Shown in pieces: positions 45,740 through 53,668 of a DNA stretch of 64,000 nucleotides. The notes beneath the pieces are model-generated. The model was not told the origin of the DNA. It saw nothing but the letters and a program-made list of their open reading frames with translations, and made no database searches. Source of the DNA: Gallibacterium anatis DSM 16844 = F 149 (GTDB lineage: Bacteria > Pseudomonadota > Gammaproteobacteria > Enterobacterales > Pasteurellaceae); NCBI RefSeq assembly GCF_000379785.1, contig NZ_KB903704.1, forward strand, positions 160 to 64,159, read 5' to 3'. The position numbers were made by a program, and so were the translations under genes. The first letter of the stretch is position 1; each line of letters starts with the position of its first letter.

Positions 45740-45961
45740 ATGGCAAATAGCAACACCGAACACAGCAAAAAACTACGCGCGAAAACTGCTGCCGCTTACA
45801 ATAAAAAAGCACTTGAAGAAGGTAAGGTTAAGGCAATTTCACTGAGACTTGATGCCGATCTTGCTACTGAATTCGATGCTGTTTTGTCCGAATTAGCAAG
45901 CACCCGACCGCAAGGCATTAAAAAACTTTGTGAAATTTATCGCAACTTAAAAAAAGATTAA
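45740..45961 (+). CDS. Ribbon-helix-helix DNA-binding protein
   Basis: 73 residues. A basic N-terminus (SKKLRAKTAAAYNKKALEEG) leads to an RHH-like core KVKAISLRLDADLATEFDAVL and GIKKLCEIYRNLKKD. AAGAGG lies 9 nt before the ATG. Probably autoregulates or controls the neighbouring toxin locus or ogr; a 13-bp inverted repeat follows its stop. Confidence 0.7.
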   Translation: MANSNTEHSKKLRAKTAAAYNKKALEEGKVKAISLRLDADLATEFDAVLSELASTRPQGIKKLCEIYRNLKKD

Positions 45962-45977
45962 GCACCTCAACACTATC

Positions 45978-46026
45978 TAGAAGTCTATTTCAAAAATAGA
46001 CTTCTATACGTCTAGACTGCTATAAT
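45978..46026 (+). promoter_or_regulatory. ogr promoter with 13-bp inverted-repeat operator
   Basis: TAGAAGTCTATTT-CAA-AAATAGACTTCTA (45978-46006) is a perfect 13-bp inverted repeat. A -35-like TAGACT (45997-46002) in its right arm is 18 bp from TATAAT (46021-46026). TCTAGA occurs on both sides (45976 and 46011). A protein bound here would block ogr transcription. Confidence 0.6.
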
Positions 46027-46057
46027 AGCAAAACAACATTTTACGCTATTGTCTACT

Positions 46058-46321
46058 ATGCCAAAATCATTAACAGTCTTTTGCAAAGTTTGCCATCACA
46101 AATCCGCCATTACCAAAACACAAAAAGAACACCCGGAACTTAGCCGCATTTATTGCCAATGTTTAAACCCACAATGTGGCCACCGTTTTGTCCTCAACCT
46201 GCAATTTTCCCACTCCACCAAAACATCACAACTTATTGCTAATGATTTAACTTTAACCTTAATTCAACAACTGTCTGATGACGAAAAACGCAAAATTAAA
46301 CAATTATTAAGCAATCAATAA
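46058..46321 (+). CDS. ogr: Late gene transcription activator, Ogr/Delta zinc-finger type
   Basis: 87 residues from ATG 46058 (MPKSLTVFC); an upstream TTG frame at 46049 is unlikely. Zinc site FCKVCHHKS ... YCQCLNPQCGHRF is the Ogr/Delta four-Cys motif. Such proteins bind near -55 of late promoters and contact RNA polymerase alpha. Expected targets are the divergent late promoters at 42417-42593. Last gene before attR. Confidence 0.88.
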   Translation: MPKSLTVFCKVCHHKSAITKTQKEHPELSRIYCQCLNPQCGHRFVLNLQFSHSTKTSQLIANDLTLTLIQQLSDDEKRKIKQLLSNQ

Positions 46322-46401
46322 AAAATTGAACATAAAACCATCAATTACACCGATTTACACCATCAATTATAAATGTTTGATTTAATTAGATTTTAAAGAT
46401 A

Positions 46402-46416
46402 ACCCGGTCGCACCAT
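46402..46416 (+). repeat. attR core (15 bp)
   Basis: ACCCGGTCGCACCAT, identical to the 3' end of tRNA-Val at 15224-15238; bases diverge on both sides. Marks the right end of the prophage. Confidence 0.9.
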
Positions 46417-46556
46417 CTTACCTTTCGCAACCTTTCATATCTAATCAAAAAACCTTTATAAATCCAGTAATAACAGGGCTTTTCGGCTGTTTTACCCCTC
46501 GCAACCTTTCGTATTAAATCGGTTCTAACCAAAGATTTTAGTAACTATCATAGTAA
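46417..46556. other. Repeat-containing DNA just outside attR
   Basis: Host-side junction with paired repeats: TCGCAACCTTTC at about 46436 and again about 62 bp further, and TAGTAACTAT twice between 46539 and 46560. These look like integrase arm or att debris from another element at the same tRNA. Confidence 0.45.
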
Positions 46557-46718
46557 CTATGTAAAAGCCAAATTTAATGATTTATCCATTAAATCAGCGG
46601 TAGTTTCCGGCGTATCAGGTGCGTGCAGTGTATTTTCTTCTGATATGTTTTCTTTGGTTTCAGTCGGTTTATCAAATCGATTTAAAGCAATAGGATTATT
46701 GTTAAGATCGGCAATATC
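46557..46718 (-). pseudogene. C-terminal remnant of an unknown gene
   Basis: 53 open codons on the minus strand with protein-like content (DIADLNNNPIALNRFDKPTE ... DLMDKSLNLAFT) ending TAG, but no start: the frame is closed by TGA just upstream, where a one-base shift would continue KINEI. So a broken gene end. Family not recognised; its place beside a tRNA integration site suggests an older mobile element. Confidence 0.5.
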
Positions 46719-46893
46719 TCATTGATTTTAATAGAAATTAAATAGATTATTGTACTTATTTTGTGCAATGTTTTCTTTTTGTGCGAATGGATTCAAAAGC
46801 AAATTGAGAAATTCTTTATTTTTAAATAAGTTAGTTTTTGTCAATTGCAGATCTCTCATTTCCACAAATTTTTCTGCTTGAGTTTTTCTCGAA

Positions 46894-46942
46894 ACACATT
46901 ATATTGACGAAAATTTTTTTAAAAATACAACATATTGTGTTA
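46894..46942 (+). promoter_or_regulatory. Two NrdR boxes upstream of nrdA
   Basis: ACACATTATATTGACG (46894-46909) and ACAACATATTGTGTTA (46927-46942) match the NrdR consensus (acaCwATATaTwGtgt) and lie 33 bp apart, about three helical turns, the usual arrangement. NrdR with ATP/dATP represses ribonucleotide reductase genes. Confidence 0.72.
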
Positions 46943-46955
46943 GGGATCTTTATTA

Positions 46956-49226
46956 ATGAATACATCACTTCGAGTAACTAAACGTGATGGGCGTTTAGAG
47001 CCTATCAATTTGGATAAAATCCATCGTGTAATTACTTGGGCAGCAGAAGGTTTAAATAATGTTTCTGTTTCGCAAGTAGAATTGCGTTCACATATTCAGT
47101 TTTATGAAGGCATTAAAACTTCCGATATTCACGAAACAATCATTAAATCTGCTGCAGATTTAATTAGTAAAGATACTCCAGACTATCAGTACCTTGCTGC
47201 TCGCTTGGCGATTTTCCATCTGCGTAAAAAAGCTTTCGGTCATTTTGAGCCACCTCGCCTTTATGAACAAGTAAAGCGTTTAGTTCGTATGGGAAAATAC
47301 GACGCTTCTCTTTTAGTAGATTATTCCCGTGAAGAGTGGGATGAAATGGACACTTATCTCGACCATTGGCGCGATATGACTTTCTCTTATGCTGCTGTTA
47401 AACAGCTTGAAGGGAAATATCTCGTCCAAAATCGTGTAACCGGTGAAATCTATGAATCTGCACAATTTTTATATATTTTGGTTGCAGCTTCCTTATTCGC
47501 ACAATATCCAAAAGAAACTCGTTTAAATTATATTCGCCGTTTTTACGATGCGACATCCACTTTTAAAATTTCATTACCAACACCAATTATGGCGGGTGTT
47601 CGTACCCCAACTCGTCAATTCAGCTCCTGCGTATTAATCGAATGTGATGATAGTCTAGATTCAATTAATGCAACTTCTGCCGCTATTGTGAAATATGTTT
47701 CACAACGTGCCGGTATCGGTGTAAATGCCGGTGCTATTCGAGCATTAGGTAGCCCAATTCGTAATGGTGAAGCGTTCCACACTGGTTGTATTCCATTTTA
47801 TAAACACTTCCAAACAGCGGTGAAATCCTGCTCGCAAGGCGGCGTTCGTGGTGGCGCAGCAACCGTTTATTACCCGATTTGGCACTTGGAAGTTGAAAGT
47901 TTATTAGTGTTAAAAAATAACCGTGGTGTTGAAGATAACCGTGTGCGCCATATGGATTACGGTGTGCAGTTAAATAAACTGATGTATCAACGTTTAATTA
48001 AAGGCGCAGATATTACACTCTTCAGCCCATCTGATGTGCCGGGGCTTTATGCAGCGTTCTTCGCCGATCAGGAAAAATTTGAACAGCTTTATTTAAAATA
48101 TGAACAGGATCCGGATATTCGTAAACGTTCGGTTAAAGCTATCGAACTGTTCTCGTTATTAATGCAGGAGCGTGCATCAACCGGTCGTATTTATATCCAA
48201 AACGTGGATCATTGTAATACTCACTCGCCGTTCGATCCGTCAGTGGCACCGGTGCGTCAATCCAATCTCTGCCTTGAAATTGCGTTACCGACCAAGCCGT
48301 TGCAACATATTCACGATGAAAACGGTGAAATTGCGCTTTGTACCCTTTCTGCATTCAATCTTGGTGCATTAAACAATTTGGATGAATTGGAAGATTTAGC
48401 TGATTTGGCAGTTCGTGCATTGGATGCTTTATTGGATTATCAAAACTATCCGGTGAAAGCAGCTGAAATTGGGGCAATGGGTCGTCGTGCGTTAGGTATC
48501 GGTGTTATTAATTATGCCTATTATTTAGCCAAAAACGGTGTGCGTTATTCGGACGGTTCTGCCAATGATTTAACTCACCGCACTTTTGAAGCGATTCAAT
48601 ATTACTTATTGAAGGCATCAAACCAATTAGCAAAAGAGTTCGGACCTTGTAAATTCTTTGATGAAACAACTTATGCCAAAGGTATTTTGCCGATCGATAC
48701 CTACAAAAAAGATGTCGATAGTTTAACCAAAGAACCACTGCATTATGACTGGGAAAGTTTACGCAAAGAGATTCAGGAATTTGGCTTGCGTAACTCAACC
48801 TTAACCGCATTAATGCCGTCAGAAACCTCTTCACAAATCTCTAATGCAACCAATGGTATTGAACCGCCACGTGGCTTTGTCAGCATTAAAGCATCGAAAG
48901 ACGGTATTTTGCGTCAAGTCGTGCCGGATTATGAAAATTTAAGTGAAAATTATGAATTGCTTTGGGATATTCCGAATAACGATGGTTACTTGCATTTAGT
49001 TGCGATTATGCAAAAATTTATCGACCAATCCATTTCGGCTAATACCAATTATGATCCGCAACGCTTTGAAGACGGCAAAGTGCCTATGAAAGTGTTGTTA
49101 AAAGATTTATTGACAGCGTATAAATATGGTGTAAAAACGCTTTATTATCAAAATACACGTGACGGTGCCGAAGACAGTCAAGAAGATCTTGATGATGGTT
49201 GCGCCGGCGGTGCTTGTAAGATTTAA
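46956..49226 (+). CDS. nrdA: Class Ia ribonucleoside-diphosphate reductase, alpha subunit
   Basis: 756 residues. N-terminal ATP-cone (RVTKRDGRLEPINLDKIHRV) for dATP feedback; catalytic barrel with FSSCVLIECDDSL, SNLCLEI, and GLRNSTLTALMPSETSSQIS (quoted part NSTLTALMPSE); C-terminal redox pair GCAGGACKI. Reduces NDPs to dNDPs with NrdB in aerobic cells. A Haemophilus-type uptake signal in reverse orientation is at 48577. Confidence 0.97.
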   Translation: MNTSLRVTKRDGRLEPINLDKIHRVITWAAEGLNNVSVSQVELRSHIQFYEGIKTSDIHETIIKSAADLISKDTPDYQYLAARLAIFHLRKKAFGHFEPPRLYEQVKRLVRMGKYDASLLVDYSREEWDEMDTYLDHWRDMTFSYAAVKQLEGKYLVQNRVTGEIYESAQFLYILVAASLFAQYPKETRLNYIRRFYDATSTFKISLPTPIMAGVRTPTRQFSSCVLIECDDSLDSINATSAAIVKYVSQRAGIGVNAGAIRALGSPIRNGEAFHTGCIPFYKHFQTAVKSCSQGGVRGGAATVYYPIWHLEVESLLVLKNNRGVEDNRVRHMDYGVQLNKLMYQRLIKGADITLFSPSDVPGLYAAFFADQEKFEQLYLKYEQDPDIRKRSVKAIELFSLLMQERASTGRIYIQNVDHCNTHSPFDPSVAPVRQSNLCLEIALPTKPLQHIHDENGEIALCTLSAFNLGALNNLDELEDLADLAVRALDALLDYQNYPVKAAEIGAMGRRALGIGVINYAYYLAKNGVRYSDGSANDLTHRTFEAIQYYLLKASNQLAKEFGPCKFFDETTYAKGILPIDTYKKDVDSLTKEPLHYDWESLRKEIQEFGLRNSTLTALMPSETSSQISNATNGIEPPRGFVSIKASKDGILRQVVPDYENLSENYELLWDIPNNDGYLHLVAIMQKFIDQSISANTNYDPQRFEDGKVPMKVLLKDLLTAYKYGVKTLYYQNTRDGAEDSQEDLDDGCAGGACKI

Positions 49227-49233
49227 TTCTAAT

Positions 49234-49260
49234 AAAAAGGTCAGTGCTTCTGACCTTTTT
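49234..49260 (+). terminator. Hairpin terminator between nrdA and nrdB
   Basis: AAAAAGGTCAG-TGCTT-CTGACCTTTTT, an 11-bp stem ending in T residues inside the 64-bp gap. It should reduce nrdB transcription relative to nrdA or stabilise the nrdA 3' end. Confidence 0.8.
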
Positions 49261-49290
49261 ATTGTCGGTATCTAATTCGAGGAAATAAAA

Positions 49291-50421
49291 ATGGCTTATA
49301 CCACTTTTTCACAACATAAAAACGATCAACTTAAAGAGCCGATGTTTTTCGGGCAAAACGTGAATGTGGCACGTTACGATCAACAAAAATATGAAACTTT
49401 TGAAAAACTTATTGAGAAACAGCTCTCTTTCTTCTGGCGTCCGGAAGAGGTGGATGTTTCTCAAGATCGTATTGACTATCAGTCTTTACCGGAACACGAA
49501 AAACATATTTTTATCAGTAATTTAAAATATCAAACACTGCTCGACTCAATTCAAGGTCGTAGCCCAAATGTGGCATTGTTGCCATTGGTATCCATTCCGG
49601 AATTAGAAACTTGGATTGAAACTTGGACCTTCTCGGAAACCATTCATTCCCGTTCTTACACACACATTATTCGTAACATTGTTAATGATCCTTCGATTGT
49701 GTTTGACGATATTGTCACCAATCAAGAAATTATCAAACGTGCAAGAGATATTTCGGCTTATTACGATGATTTAATTCGTGATTCACAACTCTACTCACTT
49801 TATGGCGAAGGCACTTACACCGTTGACGGTAAAGAATATCAAGTAACATTGCGCAATTTAAAACGTCAATTATACCTTTGTTTAATGAGTGTTAATGCGT
49901 TAGAAGCAATCCGTTTCTATGTTTCATTCGCCTGCTCTTTTGCTTTTGCAGAACGTAAATTAATGGAAGGCAATGCGAAAATCATCAAATTTATTGCGCG
50001 TGATGAAGCACTTCACCTTACCGGAACACAACATATTCTAAATATTATGGCTGCAGGTCAAGATGATCCGGAAATGGCAGAAATTGCCGAAGAGTGCCAA
50101 CAAGAAGCTTATGATCTCTTTGTTGCTGCTGCCGAACAAGAAAAAGAGTGGGCAAACTATCTGTTTAAAGACGGTTCGATGATCGGTTTGAATAAAGATA
50201 TTTTGTGCCAATATGTAGAATATATTACTAATATTCGTATGCAGGCGGTCGGCTTACCACTGCCGTTCACCACGCGTTCCAACCCAATTCCTTGGATTAA
50301 TGCTTGGTTGGTGTCAGACAATGTACAGGTTGCACCACAAGAAGTGGAGGTCAGCTCCTATTTGGTGGGTCAAATTGACTCTAAAGTTGATGTTGATGAC
50401 TTTGAGGATTTTAAACTTTAA
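49291..50421 (+). CDS. nrdB: Class Ia ribonucleoside-diphosphate reductase, beta subunit
   Basis: 376 residues; di-iron tyrosyl-radical subunit. Iron ligands and radical region seen in ERPMFF-type [58 protein letters not shown] and [15 protein letters not shown]-terminal tail [11 protein letters not shown] docks on NrdA. GAGGAAA before the ATG. Confidence 0.97.
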   Translation: MAYTTFSQHKNDQLKEPMFFGQNVNVARYDQQKYETFEKLIEKQLSFFWRPEEVDVSQDRIDYQSLPEHEKHIFISNLKYQTLLDSIQGRSPNVALLPLVSIPELETWIETWTFSETIHSRSYTHIIRNIVNDPSIVFDDIVTNQEIIKRARDISAYYDDLIRDSQLYSLYGEGTYTVDGKEYQVTLRNLKRQLYLCLMSVNALEAIRFYVSFACSFAFAERKLMEGNAKIIKFIARDEALHLTGTQHILNIMAAGQDDPEMAEIAEECQQEAYDLFVAAAEQEKEWANYLFKDGSMIGLNKDILCQYVEYITNIRMQAVGLPLPFTTRSNPIPWINAWLVSDNVQVAPQEVEVSSYLVGQIDSKVDVDDFEDFKL

Positions 50422-50433
50422 TCCTATCTTCTG

Positions 50434-50463
50434 ATAAAGGCGTAGTATTACGCCTTTATTTTT
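50434..50463 (+). terminator. nrdB terminator
   Basis: ATAAAGGCGTA/TACGCCTTTAT 11-bp stem with 4-nt loop, then TTTTT, 12 bp after the stop. Confidence 0.85.
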
Positions 50464-50501
50464 CATCTATCTATAAATCTATTTTACCTCTACCCTAACC
50501 A

Positions 50502-50546
50502 AATTCAGAAAATAAAAAAATCAGCCAACGATTTACGCCAGCTGAT
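50502..50546 (-). repeat. 45-bp direct repeat, copy 1 (Slam operon terminator)
   Basis: Identical over 45 bp to 55590-55634. On the minus strand it forms stem ATCAGC/GCTGAT followed by seven T, so it terminates the Slam operon, 60 bp after its stop. Copy 2 does the same for pta. Confidence 0.92.
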
Positions 50547-50605
50547 ATTTTGAAGAAAAAATAAAACCTATTTAATTTCGTATAAGTAAAGCAATACAAT
50601 GACGA

Positions 50606-52099
50606 TTAGAATGTTTTCTCAAAATTTAAAAAAACTCTATTTTTATCATAACTATACAGTGCTGGAATATTACTATCTACTCTCATCCAACTCAAATTAA
50701 GTTTTGGAGTAATTCCCCATAAATGCCATTCACGATTCCATATAGTAAAGACACTATTATATTCTTTATCTTTACGAACTTTATTAAAAAATAGGTTCTT
50801 TTCTTTAAAGTTACGATGTTCTATGCCAAATTGTAAACGGGTAGAAAGTCCCCATTTCCATTCTTGTCCCCACCCCAAACGAAATCCCATTCGATCGGAA
50901 GAAAACATTCGATTTTGAGCTTTTTCACGTTGATAATCTACTCCCCCATAAAAATAGGTTTTCGCATTAAATAAGTGAAGTAAGGTTGTAGAATAAAGTT
51001 GACTATTACTATCCGCATCACTATTTTCTTTATATTTCGTTTTACTTAATTCAATGGCTGAACTGGTTTGCCATTTTGGTGATAACCAACGTTCATACTC
51101 AAAACGAGTACCATAATTACGGCTATATTTCTCACCACCGAACCAGCGATAAGCATAGAAAGGAAGAATAGCAAAACGATTCTTTATATCCTGATATTGA
51201 TAACCCACTGTAGTACGGTTCAGAATATCGTCATATTCGTGGTTATCCCAAAAACTTTTTCCATACAAATTATTTTCTAAATAAAGAGAATGGCGACCAA
51301 TTAAATTAAATTTTTTACTCAAATTGATACTATATTGCAAACCATGGGCTGATTGTGGCAAAGATTCTTCACTTTTTTGGAAAGGTACATTACCAATATA
51401 AACCACTTTATCTTTTGCTGCATTATTCACATTATCATCTTGTAAATAAGATAAAGAGCCACTAAACGACCATGCTGACTGTTGCTTAATTGCCATTAAA
51501 TATTGCTCAGAAACAGCCATAATCTCTGGCGGAAGGTTTGAGCTTGCTCGTAATTTATTAAATTGATCTTCTGCTGCTTCTGTTTGGTAATCCTCGAATA
51601 AGGCTTGTGCTAATGCGAAACGAACAGGTCCAAAGTTTGGATTATCTGCCAAAATATGGCGATATAAACTAATGGCTCCTGTTAAATTACCTTGTACACG
51701 ATAAAGTGTCGCTTGAGCATAATCAATGAGAATAGGATCAGGATCACGAGTTTTCTTATAAATCTCTAAAAGATCAGGCAATAAATGCCAACGTTGTGTA
51801 TCAATAACATAATTTAACAACTTACGTGCAAGTTCAGGGCGTTGTTGCAATTCTTCATCCGTAATTTCACGGCTGTCATCTTGTTTCGTAGCTGTCTCTT
51901 TTGGTTGCACTTTTGGCGTAGAACGTAAATCCGGTTGTGCCACATTAATATATTCTTTTGGCTCAGTCTTAACATCAATAACGGTTGTCGGGGAAGTAAC
52001 AGGAGCAGCTAAACTATTTGTTATAAAAATAAACGGAAATAACCCTACTACTATAGGAGAAAAGGCAAACTTTGTTGTTTTTTTTACTAAATTAGGCAT
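50606..52099 (-). CDS. Slam-type surface lipoprotein assembly modulator
   Basis: 497-residue outer-membrane protein. Signal peptide (1 to about 32, FSPIVVGLFPFIF), a TPR-like periplasmic part (about 70-200: RKLLNYVIDTQRWHLLPDLL, LTGAISLYRHILADNPNFGP with parts quoted), then a 14-strand-type barrel of alternating aromatic strands (DUF560/SLAM) ending NFEKTF with the terminal Phe of BAM substrates. Slams move specific lipoproteins or soluble hemophores to the surface; likely clients are the two genes upstream. Confidence 0.85.
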   Translation of the reverse strand: MPNLVKKTTKFAFSPIVVGLFPFIFITNSLAAPVTSPTTVIDVKTEPKEYINVAQPDLRSTPKVQPKETATKQDDSREITDEELQQRPELARKLLNYVIDTQRWHLLPDLLEIYKKTRDPDPILIDYAQATLYRVQGNLTGAISLYRHILADNPNFGPVRFALAQALFEDYQTEAAEDQFNKLRASSNLPPEIMAVSEQYLMAIKQQSAWSFSGSLSYLQDDNVNNAAKDKVVYIGNVPFQKSEESLPQSAHGLQYSINLSKKFNLIGRHSLYLENNLYGKSFWDNHEYDDILNRTTVGYQYQDIKNRFAILPFYAYRWFGGEKYSRNYGTRFEYERWLSPKWQTSSAIELSKTKYKENSDADSNSQLYSTTLLHLFNAKTYFYGGVDYQREKAQNRMFSSDRMGFRLGWGQEWKWGLSTRLQFGIEHRNFKEKNLFFNKVRKDKEYNSVFTIWNREWHLWGITPKLNLSWMRVDSNIPALYSYDKNRVFLNFEKTF

Positions 52100-52124
52100 A
52101 ATAAATCGTTCTCAATCTAAAAAA

Positions 52125-52157
52125 CAAAAAGCCCTGCTAAGCATAAGCCTAGCAGGG
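52125..52157 (-). terminator. Attenuating terminator between lipoprotein and Slam genes
   Basis: On the minus strand CCCTGCTA/TAGCAGGG (52157-52132) is followed by CTTTTTG. It should lower Slam transcription relative to its clients, fitting a catalytic exporter. Confidence 0.75.
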
Positions 52158-52169
52158 AATGTAAAAGGA

Positions 52170-53654
52170 TTATTGGGATGAAGCACCAAAAACTTGATCA
52201 TCGTTAATAAACCCTACTACCTCTTCGGCTTTCGGACCAACAAAAATACCTCTATATGAACCATCTGAGCCCCTATTAGCATCATATGAACCATACTGTA
52301 TTCTACCTGAAAAACCTATCTTATTTGTTCCTTGTTCTGATATTGGCGTTTTTATTAAGACTATATCCTGATTATTCCTATAACCACTACGATTAGTTAC
52401 TGTGCCAGACACCGTATTGTCTGCAAAATTAGCCTTTAACGTTATATCACCTTGCGCTGGAGTGCCATCCTTAGCATTATAAGAAGCAAGAGTTTTACCT
52501 TGGTAAGTAACAACCTCTTGGTCAGATGGTCTAGTCCATACATTATTATCCTGCGGTAATTCTTTAAATATATATCCCATACCTCCTGAAGCTACAAAAT
52601 CATCATCAGCGCCAGATTGATACCACATAGCAGTATGTGCAAAATAAGTAGAGTAGGTTTGGTTAACAAAACGTGCTTCCGCAATTTTACGCTTAACCGT
52701 TGGGTTACAAGCGTTACTTGAGGCACATATTTGTGCAAACTGCTCTTTACTTTGAATCTGTTGAGAATTTACTGGATATTGAGAAAAATCAATATCGGCA
52801 AAGTTACGCTTTTCGCGGCTTGTACCTACACCATTTGATCCAGGTACAAGGATTTCTATGTTCCCATACGCAAGATAGCCGGTAGAAGCTATATTTTGTG
52901 ATATTGAACCTTGTTCTATACCCGAAAGAGAATCTACAAATCGAATACTACGCCATTTATATTGATCTCCCATATAATTCTCTTCAGCGTGTGCCTCAAC
53001 AATAGGATTGTCTGGGGTCAGTTGTTTAAGTTGAGATTTTTCTTTATCTAATGCTTGTTCTGCCGTTTTTGCTTGTGCGGTTAATTGGCTTAACTGTGCC
53101 TGTTTTTGGGTAATTTGCGTAGATAACGATTTCTTTTTACTCTCTAACTCAGCAACAGTTTTCGTCAGGGAAGCTGACTGCTTTTCGGCATTAGTTAATT
53201 GGTTTTGAGCTTCAGATAAAGAGCTGTTCGCTTTCTCTAATGCTTGTTGGGTTTGCGAAAGTTTTTGCTGAATATCATCGCCGTTCCCTAATTTTTGTAC
53301 CTCTACCAATTCCGCCATTTCTTGAGTTAAACGGCTTACTTCTGCCTTTTTAGCACTCACTGTATCCGCAAGCTGTTTAACATCACTTTGCGCTTTAGTT
53401 AATTGCTGTTTAGTTTGGGTTAATTGCTGCGAGGTTTGAGTTAATGATTGTTGATGTTGATTAACATCTGCTTGAGCTACGGATAATTGCTGTTTTACTT
53501 TGGCTAATTTTGTTTTAGCATTATCTAACTGTTGCTGTAATTGTGCTTCTGTAAGTGGTTTAGCAGGAGAATCACTGGAAGATGAGCTACACGCCATCAA
53601 TGCTGCACATGCTAAAGTAATTGTACTTAATTGGAAAAATGTTTTCTGTTTCAT
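52170..53654 (-). CDS. Putative Slam-dependent surface lipoprotein with coiled coil and TbpB-like barrel
   Basis: 494 residues. Lipoprotein signal with lipid Cys22 in LMACSSSSSDS (Ser at +2, outer membrane). Residues about 37-205 form a long coiled coil of seven-residue repeats (LTEAQLQQQLDNAKTKLAK). A linking domain follows, then a C-terminal eight-strand barrel of the TbpB/fHbp kind (GDITLKANFADNTVSGTV, GIFVGPKAEEVVGFINDD, VFGA). Ligand unknown; transferrin, heme or complement factors are bound by relatives. 14 bp after the upstream paralogue. Confidence 0.75.
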   Translation of the reverse strand: MKQKTFFQLSTITLACAALMACSSSSSDSPAKPLTEAQLQQQLDNAKTKLAKVKQQLSVAQADVNQHQQSLTQTSQQLTQTKQQLTKAQSDVKQLADTVSAKKAEVSRLTQEMAELVEVQKLGNGDDIQQKLSQTQQALEKANSSLSEAQNQLTNAEKQSASLTKTVAELESKKKSLSTQITQKQAQLSQLTAQAKTAEQALDKEKSQLKQLTPDNPIVEAHAEENYMGDQYKWRSIRFVDSLSGIEQGSISQNIASTGYLAYGNIEILVPGSNGVGTSREKRNFADIDFSQYPVNSQQIQSKEQFAQICASSNACNPTVKRKIAEARFVNQTYSTYFAHTAMWYQSGADDDFVASGGMGYIFKELPQDNNVWTRPSDQEVVTYQGKTLASYNAKDGTPAQGDITLKANFADNTVSGTVTNRSGYRNNQDIVLIKTPISEQGTNKIGFSGRIQYGSYDANRGSDGSYRGIFVGPKAEEVVGFINDDQVFGASSQ

Positions 53655-53668
53655 AATTTATTCCTTAT

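Larger units (their letters stand above)
15224..46416. mobile_element. Prophage, P2 superfamily with HP1/K139-like virion genes
   Basis: Bounded by 15-bp direct repeats in tRNA-Val and filled with phage genes: integrase, repressor, gpA-type replication protein, full head set (portal, terminase, scaffold-protease, capsid, small terminase, head completion), contractile tail (sheath, tube, tape measure, baseplate, fibre), holin-endolysin-spanins and an Ogr-type activator. Length about 31.2 kb, the size of HP1 and HP2. All essential modules look intact, so it may be inducible, although the repressor lacks a RecA-cleavable domain. Early genes lie between int and repressor, an order different from HP1. 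Confidence 0.95.
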
